Below are positions 19,182 through 30,027 of a stretch of 64,000 nucleotides of DNA, piece by piece. The stretch comes from Lysobacterales bacterium (lineage in GTDB: Bacteria; Pseudomonadota; Gammaproteobacteria; Xanthomonadales; Rhodanobacteraceae), in the NCBI GenBank assembly GCA_016707485.1, contig JADJHN010000003.1, positions 434,001-498,000 on the forward strand, given 5' to 3'. The translations under genes and the position numbers were made by a program. The number at the start of each line of letters is the position of its first letter. The stretch's first letter is position 1. The notes under the pieces were generated by a model that made no database searches, was not told where the DNA came from, and was given only the letters and a program-made list of their open reading frames with translations.

Positions 19182-20228
19182 TCAAGTCGCATCCTCATCG
19201 AACAGGCTGCCGCTTGATGCGATTTCCCGGCCGGGAGGAGCCTTCAAGCCGAGATGCCTCCAGGTGCGCTGGGTAACCATGCGCCCGCGCGCGGTGCGGA
19301 TCAGGAAACCCTGCTGGATCAGATACGGCTCGATCACGTCTTCCAGGGTGCCACGTTCTTCGCTCAATGCGGCAGCCAGAGATTCGACGCCGACCGGACC
19401 GCCGTCGAAAAATTCGATGATCGTATGCAGCATGCGTCGATCCAGTGCGTCGAATCCTTCCGCATCGACATTGAGCATCTGCAGGGCATCACGCGCAACG
19501 GCGCAGGAAATCTCGCCATCGGCGCGAATCTCGGCGAAATCGCGTACCCGGCGCAACAGGCGGTTGGCAATGCGCGGCGTGCCGCGCGAGCGTCGCGCGA
19601 TCTCGCTGGCGCCTTCGACATCGCAGGCAACGCCAATGATCTTCGCTGCCCGCTGCACGATCTGGGTCAGTTCCGCCGGCGTGTAGAACTCGAGACGCTG
19701 GACGATGCCGAAGCGGTCGCGCAGCGGCGCGGTCAGCAGCCCGGCGCGGGTGGTCGCGCCAATCAGGGTGAATGGCGGCAGATCGAGCTTGATCGAGCGC
19801 GCGGCCGGGCCTTCGCCGATCATGATGTCGATCTGGAAGTCCTCGAGCGCCGGGTACAGCACCTCCTCGACGACCGGCGACAGGCGATGGATTTCATCGA
19901 CGAACAAGACATCGCGCGGCTGCAGGTTGGTCAGCAGGGCGGCGAGATCGCCGGCACGCTCCAGCACCGGCCCGGAGGTGCTGCGCAGATTGACGCCAAG
20001 CTCGTTGGCGATGACATGCGCCATGGTCGTCTTGCCAAGTCCGGGCGGCCCGAAGATCAGCACATGATCCAGCGCACCCGCACGCCGCCGCGCCGCCTCG
20101 ATGTAGATCGACATCTGTTCGCGCACCGCTTCCTGACCGAGATACTCGGCCAGGCGCTGTGGTCGGATGCTGGCTTCGATCAGCTCGTCCTCGCGGTCGG
20201 CGCTGGCGGCGATCAGGCGGTCGGTCAT
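19182..20228 (-). CDS. ruvB: Holliday junction branch-migration ATPase RuvB
   Basis: A hexameric AAA+ motor that drives branch migration with RuvA. The 348 residues show [14 protein letters not shown], Walker [10 protein letters not shown], Walker [10 protein letters not shown], sensor [18 protein letters not shown] and a C-terminal winged helix ([21 protein letters not shown]). It is separated from ruvA/ruvC by kup, an unusual interruption of the ruvCAB cluster. The second GGGAAT inverted repeat starts 17 nt upstream of its ATG. Confidence 0.98.
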   Translation of the reverse strand: MTDRLIAASADREDELIEASIRPQRLAEYLGQEAVREQMSIYIEAARRRAGALDHVLIFGPPGLGKTTMAHVIANELGVNLRSTSGPVLERAGDLAALLTNLQPRDVLFVDEIHRLSPVVEEVLYPALEDFQIDIMIGEGPAARSIKLDLPPFTLIGATTRAGLLTAPLRDRFGIVQRLEFYTPAELTQIVQRAAKIIGVACDVEGASEIARRSRGTPRIANRLLRRVRDFAEIRADGEISCAVARDALQMLNVDAEGFDALDRRMLHTIIEFFDGGPVGVESLAAALSEERGTLEDVIEPYLIQQGFLIRTARGRMVTQRTWRHLGLKAPPGREIASSGSLFDEDAT

Positions 20229-20244
20229 GGGGGGGCCGGCAATG

Positions 20245-20370
20245 GGGAATGGGGAACAGGGAATCGTGAAAGCGGATTATCGTCTGCCTTGCGCTCCGGC
20301 GATAGCGAGCGCCTGACAGGGAAGTAGACCACAACCCGCCTGTTCTACCGATTCCCTGTTCCCCATTCCC
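20245..20370. repeat. Long inverted-repeat element, GGGAAT type (copy 2)
   Basis: The arms at 20245-20266 and 20349-20370 are perfect complements over 22 nt (core GGGAATGGGGAACAGGGAAT, then CG) around an 82-nt centre. The element spans the gap between the ruvB start and the kup stop, and ends 7 nt before the kup stop codon. It is placed like copy 1 at 3028-3148. The arms share the GGGAATGGGGAA core but the centres differ, which suggests a family of related elements. Confidence 0.88.
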
Positions 20371-20376
20371 GGCAAC

Positions 20377-22266
20377 TCAGATCTCCACCTGCGTGCCCAG
20401 TTCAATCAGTCGATTGCCGGGGATCTGGAAGAAGGCGGTGGCCGAGGTGGCGTTGCGGGCGAGGATTTCGAACAGGCGATCGCGCCAGAGCATCATGCCG
20501 GGGCGATCACCGGCAACGATGCTTTCGCGGCTGAGGAAGAAGGTGGTATCCATCATCTCGAACGGAAACCCGCATTGGGATACCGCCATAAGGGCCGCAG
20601 GGATGTTCGGGTCTTCGGAAAATCCGTAGCGCAGGGTGACCAGGTAGAAATCATCGGCCAGGGCGACCACGCTCTTGCGATCCTCCGGCTCGGCCACCGG
20701 TTCATCGAGGATGTCGACGGTGAGGATGACGTTGCGCTCGTGCAGCACCTTGTTGTGCTTGAGGTTGTGCAACAGCGCATTCGGCACGCCTTCCGGATTG
20801 GCGGTGAGGAACACCGCGGTTCCGGACACACGCAGTGGCGGATGCGCACTGATGGAGGCGATGAACGGCTCAAGGGCAAGGCCGGCGCGCTTGATTTCGC
20901 GCATGACCAGTTCGCGGCCACGACGCCAGGTCAGCATGATCGTGAAGACGATCACGCCTAGGGCCAACGGGAACCAGGCGCCATAGATGAACTTGTCGGC
21001 CACCGCGGTCAGCAGCAAGGCATCGATGCCGAGGAAGATGAGGCCGACCGGAATGACCCGCAGGTAGCTCCAGCGCCAGATGCGCCGGGCGACGATGACG
21101 ACGAGCAAGGTGTTCATGAGCATCGTGCCGACCACCGCCAGGCCATAGGCACTGACCAGGTTTGCCGAGGACTTGAAGCCGAAAACGATGGCGATGGTCA
21201 GCACCAGCAGGATGCGATTGATCCATGGCAGGTAGATCTGCCCTTCCTGCTGGTTCGAGGTATGCAGGACCTGCATGCGCGGCAGATAGCCGAGCTGGAT
21301 GGCCTGGCGTGCCATCGAGAAGGTTCCCGAAATCACCGCCTGCGAGGCGACGATCGTCGCCATGGTCGCCAGCACGATCATCGGAATCAGCAAACCTGCG
21401 GGAACCAGCAGGTAGAACGGATTCTCTGCCGTGGACGGATCGGACAGGACGAGCGCGCCCTGGCCGAGATAGTTGAGCATCAGGCACGGCAGGACGAGGA
21501 AGAACCAGACCAGGCGGATGGGCTTCTTGCCGAAATGGCCAAGATCGGAATACAGGGCTTCGGCACCGGTGATCGAAAGCACCACCGCACCCATCGCGAA
21601 GATGCCGAGCTTGCCGTTGTGCACGAAGAACAGGATCGCATGATGCGGAAGCAGGGCCTTGAGCACGCCGGGATCATGCATGATGCCGAACACGCCAAGA
21701 ACGCCGAGGGTGACGAACCAGATCAGGGTGATGGGTGCGAACAAGGGCCCGATCCTGCTCGTCCCATGCTTTTGTATCGAGAACACGCCGAGCAGGATCA
21801 ACGCCGTGATCGGCATGACGTAGTGCACCGAGGCGGGACTCAGCACCTCGATGCCCTCAACGGCCGAAAGCACCGAAATCGCCGGCGTGACCACGGCATC
21901 GCCAAAGAACAGCGAAGTACCGAACAGGCCGATGACCATGACGATCCAACGCGTGTGGACCCGCCGCACGCCGCGCTGGGCCAGTGCCATCAAGGCCATC
22001 ACGCCACCCTCGCCCTTGTTGTCGGCACGCAGGATGAAGGTCGCGTACTTGATGGAAACGACGGTGATCAGCGACCAGAAGATCAGCGAAAGCACACCGA
22101 GCACGTTCTCGCGCAGCGGCAACACGCCATGCACATCGTTGAACGCCTCGCGGAAGGCATACAGCGGACTCGTGCCGATGTCGCCGTAGACAACTCCAAT
22201 GGCGAGAAAGCAAAGCGTGAGCAGGCGCCGGCGGCGTGCGCTCTCGTCTTCCGGGGTCTGGTTCAT
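20377..22266 (-). CDS. kup: Low-affinity potassium uptake protein Kup
   Basis: A KUP/HAK/KT-type K+/H+ symporter of 629 residues. The family signature GVVYGDIGTSPLYAFREAF comes soon after the start, about 12 membrane helices follow to near residue 430, and a soluble C-terminal domain ends LIELGTQVEI. The ATG at 22266 (MNQTPEDESARRRRLL) was preferred over an in-frame extension to 22353, because KUP proteins start a few residues before the first helix. It interrupts ruvB and ruvAC. Confidence 0.95.
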   Translation of the reverse strand: MNQTPEDESARRRRLLTLCFLAIGVVYGDIGTSPLYAFREAFNDVHGVLPLRENVLGVLSLIFWSLITVVSIKYATFILRADNKGEGGVMALMALAQRGVRRVHTRWIVMVIGLFGTSLFFGDAVVTPAISVLSAVEGIEVLSPASVHYVMPITALILLGVFSIQKHGTSRIGPLFAPITLIWFVTLGVLGVFGIMHDPGVLKALLPHHAILFFVHNGKLGIFAMGAVVLSITGAEALYSDLGHFGKKPIRLVWFFLVLPCLMLNYLGQGALVLSDPSTAENPFYLLVPAGLLIPMIVLATMATIVASQAVISGTFSMARQAIQLGYLPRMQVLHTSNQQEGQIYLPWINRILLVLTIAIVFGFKSSANLVSAYGLAVVGTMLMNTLLVVIVARRIWRWSYLRVIPVGLIFLGIDALLLTAVADKFIYGAWFPLALGVIVFTIMLTWRRGRELVMREIKRAGLALEPFIASISAHPPLRVSGTAVFLTANPEGVPNALLHNLKHNKVLHERNVILTVDILDEPVAEPEDRKSVVALADDFYLVTLRYGFSEDPNIPAALMAVSQCGFPFEMMDTTFFLSRESIVAGDRPGMMLWRDRLFEILARNATSATAFFQIPGNRLIELGTQVEI

Positions 22267-22391
22267 GCCTGCTGAAAACCTTGGATGGTCATGGAATGCA
22301 CGCGAACGGGGCACGCCGGCAACGCCCACACATCGCCAACTGATGCCTTGCACCGCGTTGACGGATCGACCTGTGCAGGAGTCATCAGGGC

Positions 22392-22982
22392 TTACCGCAA
22401 CGCGGCCTTCAAGGCCTTGCGGATGATGTCCTCGGCACTGTCGCCCGGCGCGCTGGCATCCTTGACCAGCCGCGCGATTTCATTCGGCTTGTAGCCGAGC
22501 GACTGCAAGGCAACACTGGCTTCACCGAGAGGATCCTTGGGCAGCACGGCAAAGGCGGATGCCGCGGTCGCGCCAAGCAGGCCGTCGACGCGATCACGCA
22601 GCTCGACAATCATGCGCTCGGCGGTTTTCTTGCCGATGCCGGGAATGCGCGTCAACGCGGCGATATCACCACCCTGCACGTAACGGGCGAAATCGTCGGC
22701 GGAGACGCTGGAAAGTATTGCCAGCGCGATCTTCGCGCCAATGCCGCTGACCTTCTGCACGGCGCGAAACAGCGCGCGCTCGGATTCAAGCAGGAAACCG
22801 TACAAGGCAACCGAATCCTCCTTGACCGCGTAATGCGTGCACAAGGTCACTGGCTGGCCCGGCTCGGGCAGGTCATAGAAGGTCGACATCGGCGCTTCGA
22901 GTTCATAGCCGACGCCACCGACATCGACGAGGATCCACGGCGGCTGTCGTGAGACCAGAATTCCCTGCAAACGACCAATCAT
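22392..22982 (-). CDS. ruvA: Holliday junction DNA-binding protein RuvA
   Basis: RuvA binds four-way junctions as a tetramer and loads RuvB. The 196 residues begin [29 protein letters not shown] (OB fold). Helix-hairpin-helix motifs follow ([42 protein letters not shown]), and the C-terminal RuvB-contacting domain reads [17 protein letters not shown]. It overlaps the ruvC stop by 4 bp. Confidence 0.98.
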   Translation of the reverse strand: MIGRLQGILVSRQPPWILVDVGGVGYELEAPMSTFYDLPEPGQPVTLCTHYAVKEDSVALYGFLLESERALFRAVQKVSGIGAKIALAILSSVSADDFARYVQGGDIAALTRIPGIGKKTAERMIVELRDRVDGLLGATAASAFAVLPKDPLGEASVALQSLGYKPNEIARLVKDASAPGDSAEDIIRKALKAALR

Positions 22983-23500
22983 CGACGACGCCTCCAGGCG
23001 GTACGGGGAATGCCGAGCCGCTCGACACTGGATCGGGTATGCGCATGGGTCAGCGCGATGGCCAGGGCATCGGCGGCATCGGCCTGCAGTCTACCCGGGA
23101 TATTGAGCAGCACGCCGACCATGTGCTGAACCTGGGCCTTGTCGGCAGCGCCACCGCCGACGACGGCCTGCTTGACCTCTTTCGCCGCATATTCGGACAA
23201 GCCCAGGCCCTTGTTGACGACCGCACAAATCGCCGCACCACGGGCCTGCCCCAGCTTGAGCGCGGAATCGGGATTGCGCGCCATGAACACGCGTTCGATT
23301 GCCACCTCGGCCGGCGCATACATGTCCACGACCGAGGAGATTTCATCGAAGATCTGCTTGAGGCGCTGGTGGAAGGCTTCATTGCCAAGCACATTGATCG
23401 CGGCATGGTAGACATGCTGCAAACGCCCGTCCGCGCCAACATCGATGATGCCGATGCCGGTACGCTGGCTGCCCGGATCGATGCCGAGTATGCGAGTCAC
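22979..23500 (-). CDS. ruvC: Holliday junction resolvase RuvC
   Basis: An endonuclease that cuts recombination intermediates. The 173 residues start [19 protein letters not shown] with catalytic Asp8. Further acidic active-site blocks are [10 protein letters not shown] and the C-terminal [15 protein letters not shown]. Overlaps at both ends (4 bp with ruvA and with the upstream hydrolase gene) indicate one operon. Confidence 0.98.
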   Translation of the reverse strand: MTRILGIDPGSQRTGIGIIDVGADGRLQHVYHAAINVLGNEAFHQRLKQIFDEISSVVDMYAPAEVAIERVFMARNPDSALKLGQARGAAICAVVNKGLGLSEYAAKEVKQAVVGGGAADKAQVQHMVGVLLNIPGRLQADAADALAIALTHAHTRSSVERLGIPRTAWRRRR

Positions 23501-24141
23501 GCTGTCGCCTCATGCGGAAATCGGCCGTCACGCAGGAAGCCGATCACCAGTTCGGCGACATCATTGGAAAACGCCAGGCCGGTATGCGTGAGGGCCACAA
23601 CGCGATGCTCGTCGATGCCGTCAAGTCGCGTCTCGTCGACGCTGACGGTGCCATCATGCGGCGCCTTGAGCACGCCAAGCACGCTGCCAAGCCCCACCGG
23701 CGTGCTGCCGGCAATCACGCCGACCGGGCGCTGCTGCTGCCATGCGGCCAGGCCACTATTGAGGATTTCCGCACTTTGCCCCATCAACCAGTGGCCGCCG
23801 GGCAATCGCCCCAGACGGCCAGCCGCGGCGCTGCCCTTGAGCGGCGAGCCAAGGCAAACGATGCGCCCGTCCGGCAGGTCGGCATGCTGCGCGGCGACGT
23901 GCAAGGCAAGCATGCCACCAAGGCTGTGGCCGACTACATGCACGCGGCGCCCGCCATGCTGGCGCCAGTGCTCGGCAAGCCGCGACGCGGAATCATCCCA
24001 GCTTCCGACCACGCTTGGATAATCCAGCGCATCGACGCTGAACCCCGCTGCGCGCAAGCGCCGCGACAGCGGCAGCATGGCGATGCCGCGCATCCAGATG
24101 CCGTGCAGCACGATGACATGGTCGGTGGACGCGGTTTGCAT
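23497..24141 (-). CDS. Alpha/beta-hydrolase, lipase/PGAP1-like fold
   Basis: A 214-residue cytosolic-looking hydrolase. [11 protein letters not shown] provides the oxyanion loop, [12 protein letters not shown] the nucleophile elbow (Ser73), and a candidate catalytic His is in VALTHTGL near residue 188. No signal peptide is visible. It resembles short esterases and lipase-class PGAP1-like proteins, but the substrate is unknown. It overlaps ruvC by 4 bp and follows aspS by 34 bp, so it is co-transcribed with repair genes. A functional link is not implied. Confidence 0.85.
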   Translation of the reverse strand: MQTASTDHVIVLHGIWMRGIAMLPLSRRLRAAGFSVDALDYPSVVGSWDDSASRLAEHWRQHGGRRVHVVGHSLGGMLALHVAAQHADLPDGRIVCLGSPLKGSAAAGRLGRLPGGHWLMGQSAEILNSGLAAWQQQRPVGVIAGSTPVGLGSVLGVLKAPHDGTVSVDETRLDGIDEHRVVALTHTGLAFSNDVAELVIGFLRDGRFPHEATA

Positions 24142-24175
24142 CGGACTGCGGATCTCGCCGAAGCGGCGCCTGCCG

Positions 24176-25942
24176 CTATACGCTCGCCGGCTCGATCACG
24201 GCCACATGCAACTCGGCCAGTTGCCTGGCCGGGACAGTCGAAGGCGCTGCGGTCATCAGGTCCTGCGCGCTTGCCGTCTTCGGGAAGGCGATGACATCGC
24301 GGATCGATTCGGTACCCGCCATCAACGCGGCAATTCGATCGATGCCAAAGGCGATGCCTCCATGCGGCGGTGCGCCGAAACGCAGCGCTTCAAGCAGGAA
24401 GCCGAACTTGGCGTTGGCCTCTTCGGCACCGATACCGAGCAACTCGAACACCGCGCTCTGCATGTCGGTGCGATGAATGCGGATCGATCCGCCACCAATC
24501 TCGTTGCCGTTGAGTACCATGTCATAACCACGCGAAACCGAATTCACCGCGTTTGCCTTGAGGTCGGCGACATCGTCATTCTTCGGCGCGGTGAACGGAT
24601 GATGCAGGGCGACAAAGCGGCCTTCCTCGGCATCGAACTCGAACATCGGGAAATCGACGACCCAAAGCGGCTTCCAGGCATTCTCGACCAGACCCAGATC
24701 GCGCGCGACCTTGATCCGCAATGCGCCAAGGAAATCCGAAACCGTCTTCCAAGGGCCCGCGCCGAACAGCAGCAAGTCACCGCTTTGCGCGGCGCTGGCC
24801 TTGAGCACGCCATCCAGCGCCGCATCATCGAGGAACTTGGCAACCGGCGAGTTGATGCCCTCCCGGCCCTGGGCCAGGTCATCGACGCGCAGCCAGGCCA
24901 GGCCTTTTGCGCCGTACTTGGCCGCGTACACGCCCAGCTCGTCGATCTGCTTGCGCGTGAACGCGGCGCCACCGGGGACACGCAGTACGGCAACGCGCCC
25001 GGCCGCATCGTTGGCCGGTCCACTGAACACCTTGAACTCGACATGGCGGACATGCTCGGCAATGTCGACCAATTCCAGGGCAATGCGCAGATCGGGCTTG
25101 TCCGAGCCGTAACGCGTCATCGCCTCGGCATAGGTCATGCGCGGAAATGGGCCACCAAGATCGACATCGGAAACTTCCTTGAAGACGTGGCGGATCATCG
25201 CCTCGACGGCATCCTGCACGTCGCGCTCGCCAACGAAGGCGAACTCCATGTCGAGCTGGGTGAACTCGGGCTGGCGATCAGCGCGCAGGTCCTCGTCACG
25301 GAAGCAACGCGCAATCTGGTAGTAGCGATCGAATCCGGCCACCATCAGCAACTGCTTGAACAACTGTGGCGACTGCGGCAATGCATAGAACTCGCCCGCA
25401 TGCACGCGGCTCGGCACCAGATAGTCGCGCGCGCCTTCCGGCGTGGCCTTGGTCAGGATCGGCGTTTCGATGTCCTGGAAGCCGCGACCATCGAGATAGT
25501 GGCGCAAGGCCGAAACCAATCGCGTGCGCAGACGCATCTTGCGCTGCATGTCGGCGGTGCGCAGGTCGAGATAACGATATTTGAGTCGGGTTTCCTCGGC
25601 CGGGTTTTCGTGCAATGCAAACGGCAAGCCCTCGGCCTTGTTGAGGATCTCGATGCGCTCGCAGAGGATTTCGACCTGGCCAGTGCGCAACTTGTCGTTG
25701 GCGGCAATGCGGCGGCGCACCTTGCCCTCGAGGCGCAGGCAGCATTCATAGCCGAGTTCGCCCGCCTGCGCGAATGCTTCCCTCGATTCTCGCTCGATGA
25801 CGATCTGCACGATGCCCTCATGATCGCGCAGGTCGACAAACGCGACGTGGCTCTGCAGGCGCACGCTGTCGACCCAGCCACAAAGCGTGACAGTCTGGTC
25901 GATCAGTGCCTCATCGATGAGGCCACAGTAATGGCTGCGCAT
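24176..25942 (-). CDS. aspS: Aspartyl-tRNA synthetase
   Basis: A class II synthetase of 588 residues, the bacterial-type length. It begins with the OB-fold anticodon domain ([24 protein letters not shown]). The catalytic blocks are RFRVRTRLV-like, [41 protein letters not shown] (motif 2 region), [23 protein letters not shown] and [13 protein letters not shown] (motif 3). The ATG at 25942 has GGAG 8 nt upstream. The frame stays open upstream for 110 codons, through a tandem repeat and a terminator, so that extension is not accepted. Confidence 0.97.
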   Translation of the reverse strand: MRSHYCGLIDEALIDQTVTLCGWVDSVRLQSHVAFVDLRDHEGIVQIVIERESREAFAQAGELGYECCLRLEGKVRRRIAANDKLRTGQVEILCERIEILNKAEGLPFALHENPAEETRLKYRYLDLRTADMQRKMRLRTRLVSALRHYLDGRGFQDIETPILTKATPEGARDYLVPSRVHAGEFYALPQSPQLFKQLLMVAGFDRYYQIARCFRDEDLRADRQPEFTQLDMEFAFVGERDVQDAVEAMIRHVFKEVSDVDLGGPFPRMTYAEAMTRYGSDKPDLRIALELVDIAEHVRHVEFKVFSGPANDAAGRVAVLRVPGGAAFTRKQIDELGVYAAKYGAKGLAWLRVDDLAQGREGINSPVAKFLDDAALDGVLKASAAQSGDLLLFGAGPWKTVSDFLGALRIKVARDLGLVENAWKPLWVVDFPMFEFDAEEGRFVALHHPFTAPKNDDVADLKANAVNSVSRGYDMVLNGNEIGGGSIRIHRTDMQSAVFELLGIGAEEANAKFGFLLEALRFGAPPHGGIAFGIDRIAALMAGTESIRDVIAFPKTASAQDLMTAAPSTVPARQLAELHVAVIEPASV

Positions 25943-26055
25943 GAAAGGCTCCGGGGAAAGGCGCGGAATGCTATAGCCGATCATGCTGCACCGCAACGTC
26001 TGTGCCTGCTTCTGCGCTGCAGGCACCGGCGATGCCATGGCAGTTGACGGAAGCT

Positions 26056-26235
26056 GCTCCCGCATCGCAGGCATGCATGCCATCCATGGCATCGCCCGCA
26101 ATTGCTCCTGCATTGCAGGCATGCATGCCATCCATGGCATCGCCCGCAATTGCTCCTGCATTGCGGGCATACATGCCATCCATGGCATCGCCCGCAATTG
26201 CTCCTGCATTGCGGGCATACATGCCATCCATGGCA
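26056..26235. repeat. 48-bp tandem repeat array, about 3.75 copies, upstream of aspS
   Basis: Units start at 26056, 26104, 26152 and 26200 with exact 48-bp spacing and few substitutions. Each unit carries nested palindromes: ATGCCAT-CC-ATGGCAT, GCAATTGC and, in two copies, GGCATGCATGCC. Since 48 is a multiple of 3, the array stays open in several frames and would encode a 16-residue repeat ([16 protein letters not shown]) on the minus strand in frame with aspS. There are no spacers, so it is not a CRISPR array. The 348-bp gap between aspS and the next gene holds only this array and a terminator. Confidence 0.95.
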
Positions 26236-26261
26236 ATAAAACGCCCACCTTGCGGTGGGCG
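26235..26261 (-). terminator. Intrinsic terminator of the DUF3011 gene
   Basis: CGCCCACC-GCAA-GGTGGGCG on the minus strand (8-bp stem, GCAA tetraloop) followed by TTTTATT, 30 nt after the stop codon at 26291. It separates this gene from aspS. Confidence 0.9.
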
Positions 26262-26290
26262 TCGGGGTTCAACAGCGTGGCAGGGGTCGA

Positions 26291-26845
26291 TCAGCGCCAG
26301 CGACGATCAACCCGGAATACCGCGGCACAACCACCGCTGACCCAGATACCGGCGCGGTTGTAGCCCCAGGTGCGACCTTCAATGCAGGCTGTGTCGGAGA
26401 TCTGGCGCTCGATATAGACGCCACCCCCACGACCGGTATCGACCTGGCACATGCGATAGCGATAATCGTCGCTCTGGCAGGTCAGGCGGATATCGCGGTC
26501 CCAGTTCGGCCCCGGATTCCAGCCACCGCCCTCATGACGACCACCACGGCCGCCGCGCTCGACGAAAACTCCGCCGCATCCACGGTCAACCCACAGACCA
26601 CGGCGATCGACACCCCAGGTCCGGCCTTCGATGCAGCGGCTCTCCGAGGTTTGACGCAGCAGATCCGCAGAGCGCCAATCGGCTCCGCAGCGCGTGAATC
26701 GATAATTGTTGCTCGTGCATTCGATTCGATCATTGCGCCCGTCATGGCGACCATCGTAGCCGCGCTGCGGTTCGGCCTGCGCTGACGACATCAACATGGT
26801 CGCACCGAAAACAGCCATCCCCACGGCAATCAATTTGCTCAGCAT
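26291..26845 (-). CDS. Secreted protein with two DUF3011 repeats
   Basis: The 184-residue precursor has a Sec signal peptide (MLSKLIAVGMAVFGATMLMSSAQA). Two repeats follow of the pattern I.C.S..YR...C ... RCIEGRTWGVDRRGLWVDRGCGGVF and ACIEGRTWGYNRAGIWVSGGCAAVF, the DUF3011 signature, separated by an Arg/Gly-rich linker. The conserved Cys residues suggest disulfides in a periplasmic or extracellular protein of unknown role. The ATG at 26845 is preceded by AGGAG. It is followed by a strong terminator. Confidence 0.9.
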   Translation of the reverse strand: MLSKLIAVGMAVFGATMLMSSAQAEPQRGYDGRHDGRNDRIECTSNNYRFTRCGADWRSADLLRQTSESRCIEGRTWGVDRRGLWVDRGCGGVFVERGGRGGRHEGGGWNPGPNWDRDIRLTCQSDDYRYRMCQVDTGRGGGVYIERQISDTACIEGRTWGYNRAGIWVSGGCAAVFRVDRRWR

Positions 26846-26913
26846 GCGCTCTCTCCTGTGATTGTGACGCAGGCAGTGTAGCCAGTTCGGTCCTGAACGT
26901 AACCTCATCCCGG

Positions 26914-27237
26914 TCACGAATCCGCAGGAGTGCTCGGCTTCGATTCAGGTTTCGCCGATTCGACCTTGCCCGAATCCGCCTTGGCGGGTGCGGCACTGTC
27001 CGCCGGGCTCGAAGATGCGGATTCCGAACTGGCCAGATTGCGCTTGACGTCACCTTCCTTCTTGAAATCCGTTTCGTACCAGCCGGAACCGGAGAGGCGG
27101 AATGCCGGTGCCGTCAGGCGTCGTCGGACTTCGGCTTTCCCGCACTCCGGACAGGCGCTGGGATCGGAGTCGGAAACCTTCTGCAGTCGCTCAAAGCGGT
27201 GCGCGCAACTGCGGCATTCGAATTCGTAGATGGGCAT
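26914..27237 (-). CDS. FmdB-family zinc-ribbon protein
   Basis: A 107-residue protein beginning MPIYEFECRSCAHRFERLQKVSDSDPSACPECGKAEVRRRL, with two CxxC pairs forming the zinc ribbon (C8/C11 and C29/C32). A Ser/Ala/Lys/Pro-rich low-complexity tail follows (residues 65-107). The start is at the family-typical MPIYEF, and the longer open frame is rejected. FmdB-like genes often lie just upstream of aspS. Here a DUF3011 gene and repeats intervene. Function uncertain; regulatory roles are proposed for the family. Confidence 0.92.
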   Translation of the reverse strand: MPIYEFECRSCAHRFERLQKVSDSDPSACPECGKAEVRRRLTAPAFRLSGSGWYETDFKKEGDVKRNLASSESASSSPADSAAPAKADSGKVESAKPESKPSTPADS

Positions 27238-27347
27238 GACGATATCCGGGGAATCAATGATTGGCAGGCGGCGACATGGTGGCGCATCTGCGGCGTTCAA
27301 TGCCAACACGGCCCGCGCGCGCCGAGCGTGCGAAGATCGGCATTCGT

Positions 27348-27375
27348 GCGGCAAGCGAGGACGAGGGCTTGCCGC
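27348..27375 (-). other. Perfect hairpin after clpB
   Basis: GCGGCAAGC (27348-27356) and GCTTGCCGC (27367-27375) form a 9-bp stem with a 10-nt loop, 30 nt after the clpB stop. There is no U-tract, so a 3'-end stabiliser or non-canonical terminator is possible. Confidence 0.45.
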
Positions 27376-27405
27376 GCGGACGACAGCGGCCGGCAAACGC
27401 CGGGA

Positions 27406-29982
27406 TCAGCCGAATACCAGCTTGCCCGCCTCGGCGTCGACATGCACCGTATCGCCGGACTGGAAATGACCCTCGAGGATCTGCCGAGCCAGCGGATTCT
27501 CCAGTTGCTGCTGGATTGCCCGCTTCAGCGGCCGCGCACCGTAGACCGGATCGAAACCGACATTGCCGAGCAGTTCGAGCGCCTTCTCGCTGATGTCGAG
27601 GCGCAGCTGGCGCTCGGCGAGGCGCTTGCCGAGGTATTCGGTCTGGATGCGCGCGATCTTGCGGATCTGCGCCTTGTCGAGCGAGCGGAACACGACGATT
27701 TCGTCGAGTCGGTTGATGAATTCGGGCCGGAAGTGCGCCTGCACGACTCCCATCACCGACGCCTTCATCTGCGTGTACTGCTCCTCGCTGTCGCCGGACA
27801 TCTCCTGGATGAATTGCGAGCCGAGGTTCGAGGTCATCACGATGACCGTATTGCGAAAGTCGACGGTGCGCCCCTGGCCATCGGTCAGGCGTCCGTCATC
27901 GAGCACCTGCAGCAGGACGTTGAAGACATCCGAATGGGCTTTCTCGACCTCGTCGAGCAGGATCACGCTGTATGGGCGACGACGCACGGCCTCGGTCAGA
28001 TAGCCGCCCTCGTCGTAGCCGACATAGCCGGGCGGCGCACCGATCAGGCGACTGACCGAGTGCTTCTCCATGAACTCGCTCATGTCGATGCGCACCATGG
28101 CCTCACTGGAATCGAAGAGGAACTCGGCCAGCGCCTTGCACAATTCAGTCTTGCCGACGCCGGTCGGGCCGAGAAACAGGAAGGAACCATTGGGACGGTT
28201 GGGATCGGACAAGCCTGCGCGCGAGCGCCGAATCGCATCGGCCACCGCCTTCACCGCTTCATCCTGGCCAACCACGCGCTCATGCAGGGAATCCTCCATG
28301 CGCAAGAGCTTGTCGCGCTCGCCTTCCAGCATCTTCGAGACCGGGATGCCGGTCCAGCGCGCGACCACCTCGGCAATTTCCTCGGCGGTGACCTTGTCCT
28401 GCAGCAGCTGGAAACCCTGCTGCTCGGTCTCCTGCGCGGCCGCCAATTGCTTTTCCAGTTGCGGAATCCGCCCGTACTGGATTTCCGAAACCTTGGCGAA
28501 ATCCTGCTGGCGCATGGCGGCATCCATTTCCTGGCGCGCCTGCTCGATCGACTCCTTGATCTTGGTCGTGCCGGTGACCGCAGCTTTTTCGGCTTTCCAG
28601 ATTTCCTCCAGATCGGAAAACTCGCGCTCGAGCAATTCGATCTCGGCTTCGAGATCGGCCAGACGCTGCTTCGACTCGGCGTCCTTCTCCTTTTTCAATG
28701 CCTCGCGCTGGATCTTCAGCTGGATCAGCCGCCGCTCCTTGCGGTCAAGCTCCTCCGGCTTGGAATCGATCTCCATGCGGATGCGCGAGGCGGCCTCGTC
28801 CATCAGGTCGATGGCCTTGTCCGGCAACTGGCGATCGGCAATGTAGCGATGCGACAGGGTGGCCGCGGCGACAATCGCCGGATCGGTGATCTCGACGCCG
28901 TGATGCACCGCGTAGCGTTCCTTCAAGCCGCGCAGGATGGCAATCGTGTCCTCGACACTTGGCTCGCCGACAAAAACCTTCTGGAAGCGACGCTCAAGTG
29001 CCGCATCCTTCTCGATGTACTTGCGGTATTCGTCGAGCGTGGTTGCGCCGACGCAATGCAGCTCGCCTCGCGCCAGCGCCGGCTTGAGCATGTTGCCGGC
29101 ATCCATCGAACCTTCGCCCTTGCCGGCACCGACCATCGTGTGCAATTCGTCGATGAACAGGATCACCTGGCCTTCCTGCTTGGCCAGGTCATTGAGCACG
29201 CCCTTAAGGCGCTCCTCGAACTCGCCACGGAATTTCGCCCCGGCGATGAGGGCACCCATATCCAGCGAAAGCACGCGCTTGCCGCGCAGGCCCTCCGGCA
29301 CCTCATCGTGGATGATGCGCTGGGCCAGGCCTTCGACAATCGCGGTCTTGCCCACGCCGGGTTCGCCGATCAGCACCGGATTGTTCTTCGTGCGCCGCTG
29401 CAGCACCTGCACGACGCGGCGGATTTCCTCGTCGCGGCCAATGACCGGGTCGAGCTTTCCCGAGCTCGCGCGCGCGGTCAGGTCGATGCAGTATTTTTCC
29501 AGTGCCTGGCGATTCTCCTCGGCATTGGCATCGACGACTTTCTCGCCGCCGCGCATCGCCTCGATCGCCGCTTCAAGCTTCGCCGCATTGCCACCGGTCG
29601 CTTTCAGCGCGGCACCGACTTCGCCCTTGTCATCGATGGCGGCAAGCACGAACAGTTCGCTGGCGATGAACTGGTCGCCGCGTTTCTGTGCGAGCTTGTC
29701 GGTCAGGTTGAGCAGGCGGTTGAGGTCATTGCCGACGCCGATATTGCCCTCCTGCCCGGCCACCTTGGGCAAGCGGTCGAGCACCTGGCCAAGACGCGTG
29801 CGCAACGCCGCGACATTGATCCCGGCCTGCGCCAGCATCGGCTGCGTCGAGCCACCCTGCTGATCGAGCAGGGCGAGCAGGACATGCACCGGCTCGAGCA
29901 TGTTGTGGTCTCGGCCCAGCGCCATGCTCTGCGCATCGGCCAGGGCCTGCTGGAAGCGGGAGGTCAATTTGTCCATGCGCAT
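27406..29982 (-). CDS. clpB: Chaperone disaggregase ClpB
   Basis: A hexameric AAA+ disaggregase that works with DnaK. The 858 residues include the Clp_N domain ([20 protein letters not shown]), NBD1 Walker [10 protein letters not shown] and Walker B ([15 protein letters not shown]), the coiled-coil middle domain (about residues 400-530) and NBD2 with [10 protein letters not shown] and [15 protein letters not shown]. Length and order match ClpB. It lies 166 bp downstream of the pilS-like gene on the same strand, with a candidate heat-shock promoter in that gap. The 1002-aa plus-strand frame here is an antisense shadow. Confidence 0.98.
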   Translation of the reverse strand: MRMDKLTSRFQQALADAQSMALGRDHNMLEPVHVLLALLDQQGGSTQPMLAQAGINVAALRTRLGQVLDRLPKVAGQEGNIGVGNDLNRLLNLTDKLAQKRGDQFIASELFVLAAIDDKGEVGAALKATGGNAAKLEAAIEAMRGGEKVVDANAEENRQALEKYCIDLTARASSGKLDPVIGRDEEIRRVVQVLQRRTKNNPVLIGEPGVGKTAIVEGLAQRIIHDEVPEGLRGKRVLSLDMGALIAGAKFRGEFEERLKGVLNDLAKQEGQVILFIDELHTMVGAGKGEGSMDAGNMLKPALARGELHCVGATTLDEYRKYIEKDAALERRFQKVFVGEPSVEDTIAILRGLKERYAVHHGVEITDPAIVAAATLSHRYIADRQLPDKAIDLMDEAASRIRMEIDSKPEELDRKERRLIQLKIQREALKKEKDAESKQRLADLEAEIELLEREFSDLEEIWKAEKAAVTGTTKIKESIEQARQEMDAAMRQQDFAKVSEIQYGRIPQLEKQLAAAQETEQQGFQLLQDKVTAEEIAEVVARWTGIPVSKMLEGERDKLLRMEDSLHERVVGQDEAVKAVADAIRRSRAGLSDPNRPNGSFLFLGPTGVGKTELCKALAEFLFDSSEAMVRIDMSEFMEKHSVSRLIGAPPGYVGYDEGGYLTEAVRRRPYSVILLDEVEKAHSDVFNVLLQVLDDGRLTDGQGRTVDFRNTVIVMTSNLGSQFIQEMSGDSEEQYTQMKASVMGVVQAHFRPEFINRLDEIVVFRSLDKAQIRKIARIQTEYLGKRLAERQLRLDISEKALELLGNVGFDPVYGARPLKRAIQQQLENPLARQILEGHFQSGDTVHVDAEAGKLVFG

Positions 29983-30027
29983 CGAAGTGCACCTTCAGCA
30001 ATGTGGCGGCCGCGCCGCCGATGCGCA

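Noticed and set aside
26056..26235. Possible CRISPR array
   Set aside because: Units abut with no variable spacers and no cas genes are present; it is a simple tandem repeat.
25943..26272. 110-residue N-terminal extension of AspRS through the tandem repeat
   Set aside because: It would start with TTG inside the terminator of the upstream gene, lacks family similarity, and the ATG at 25942 has a ribosome-binding site.
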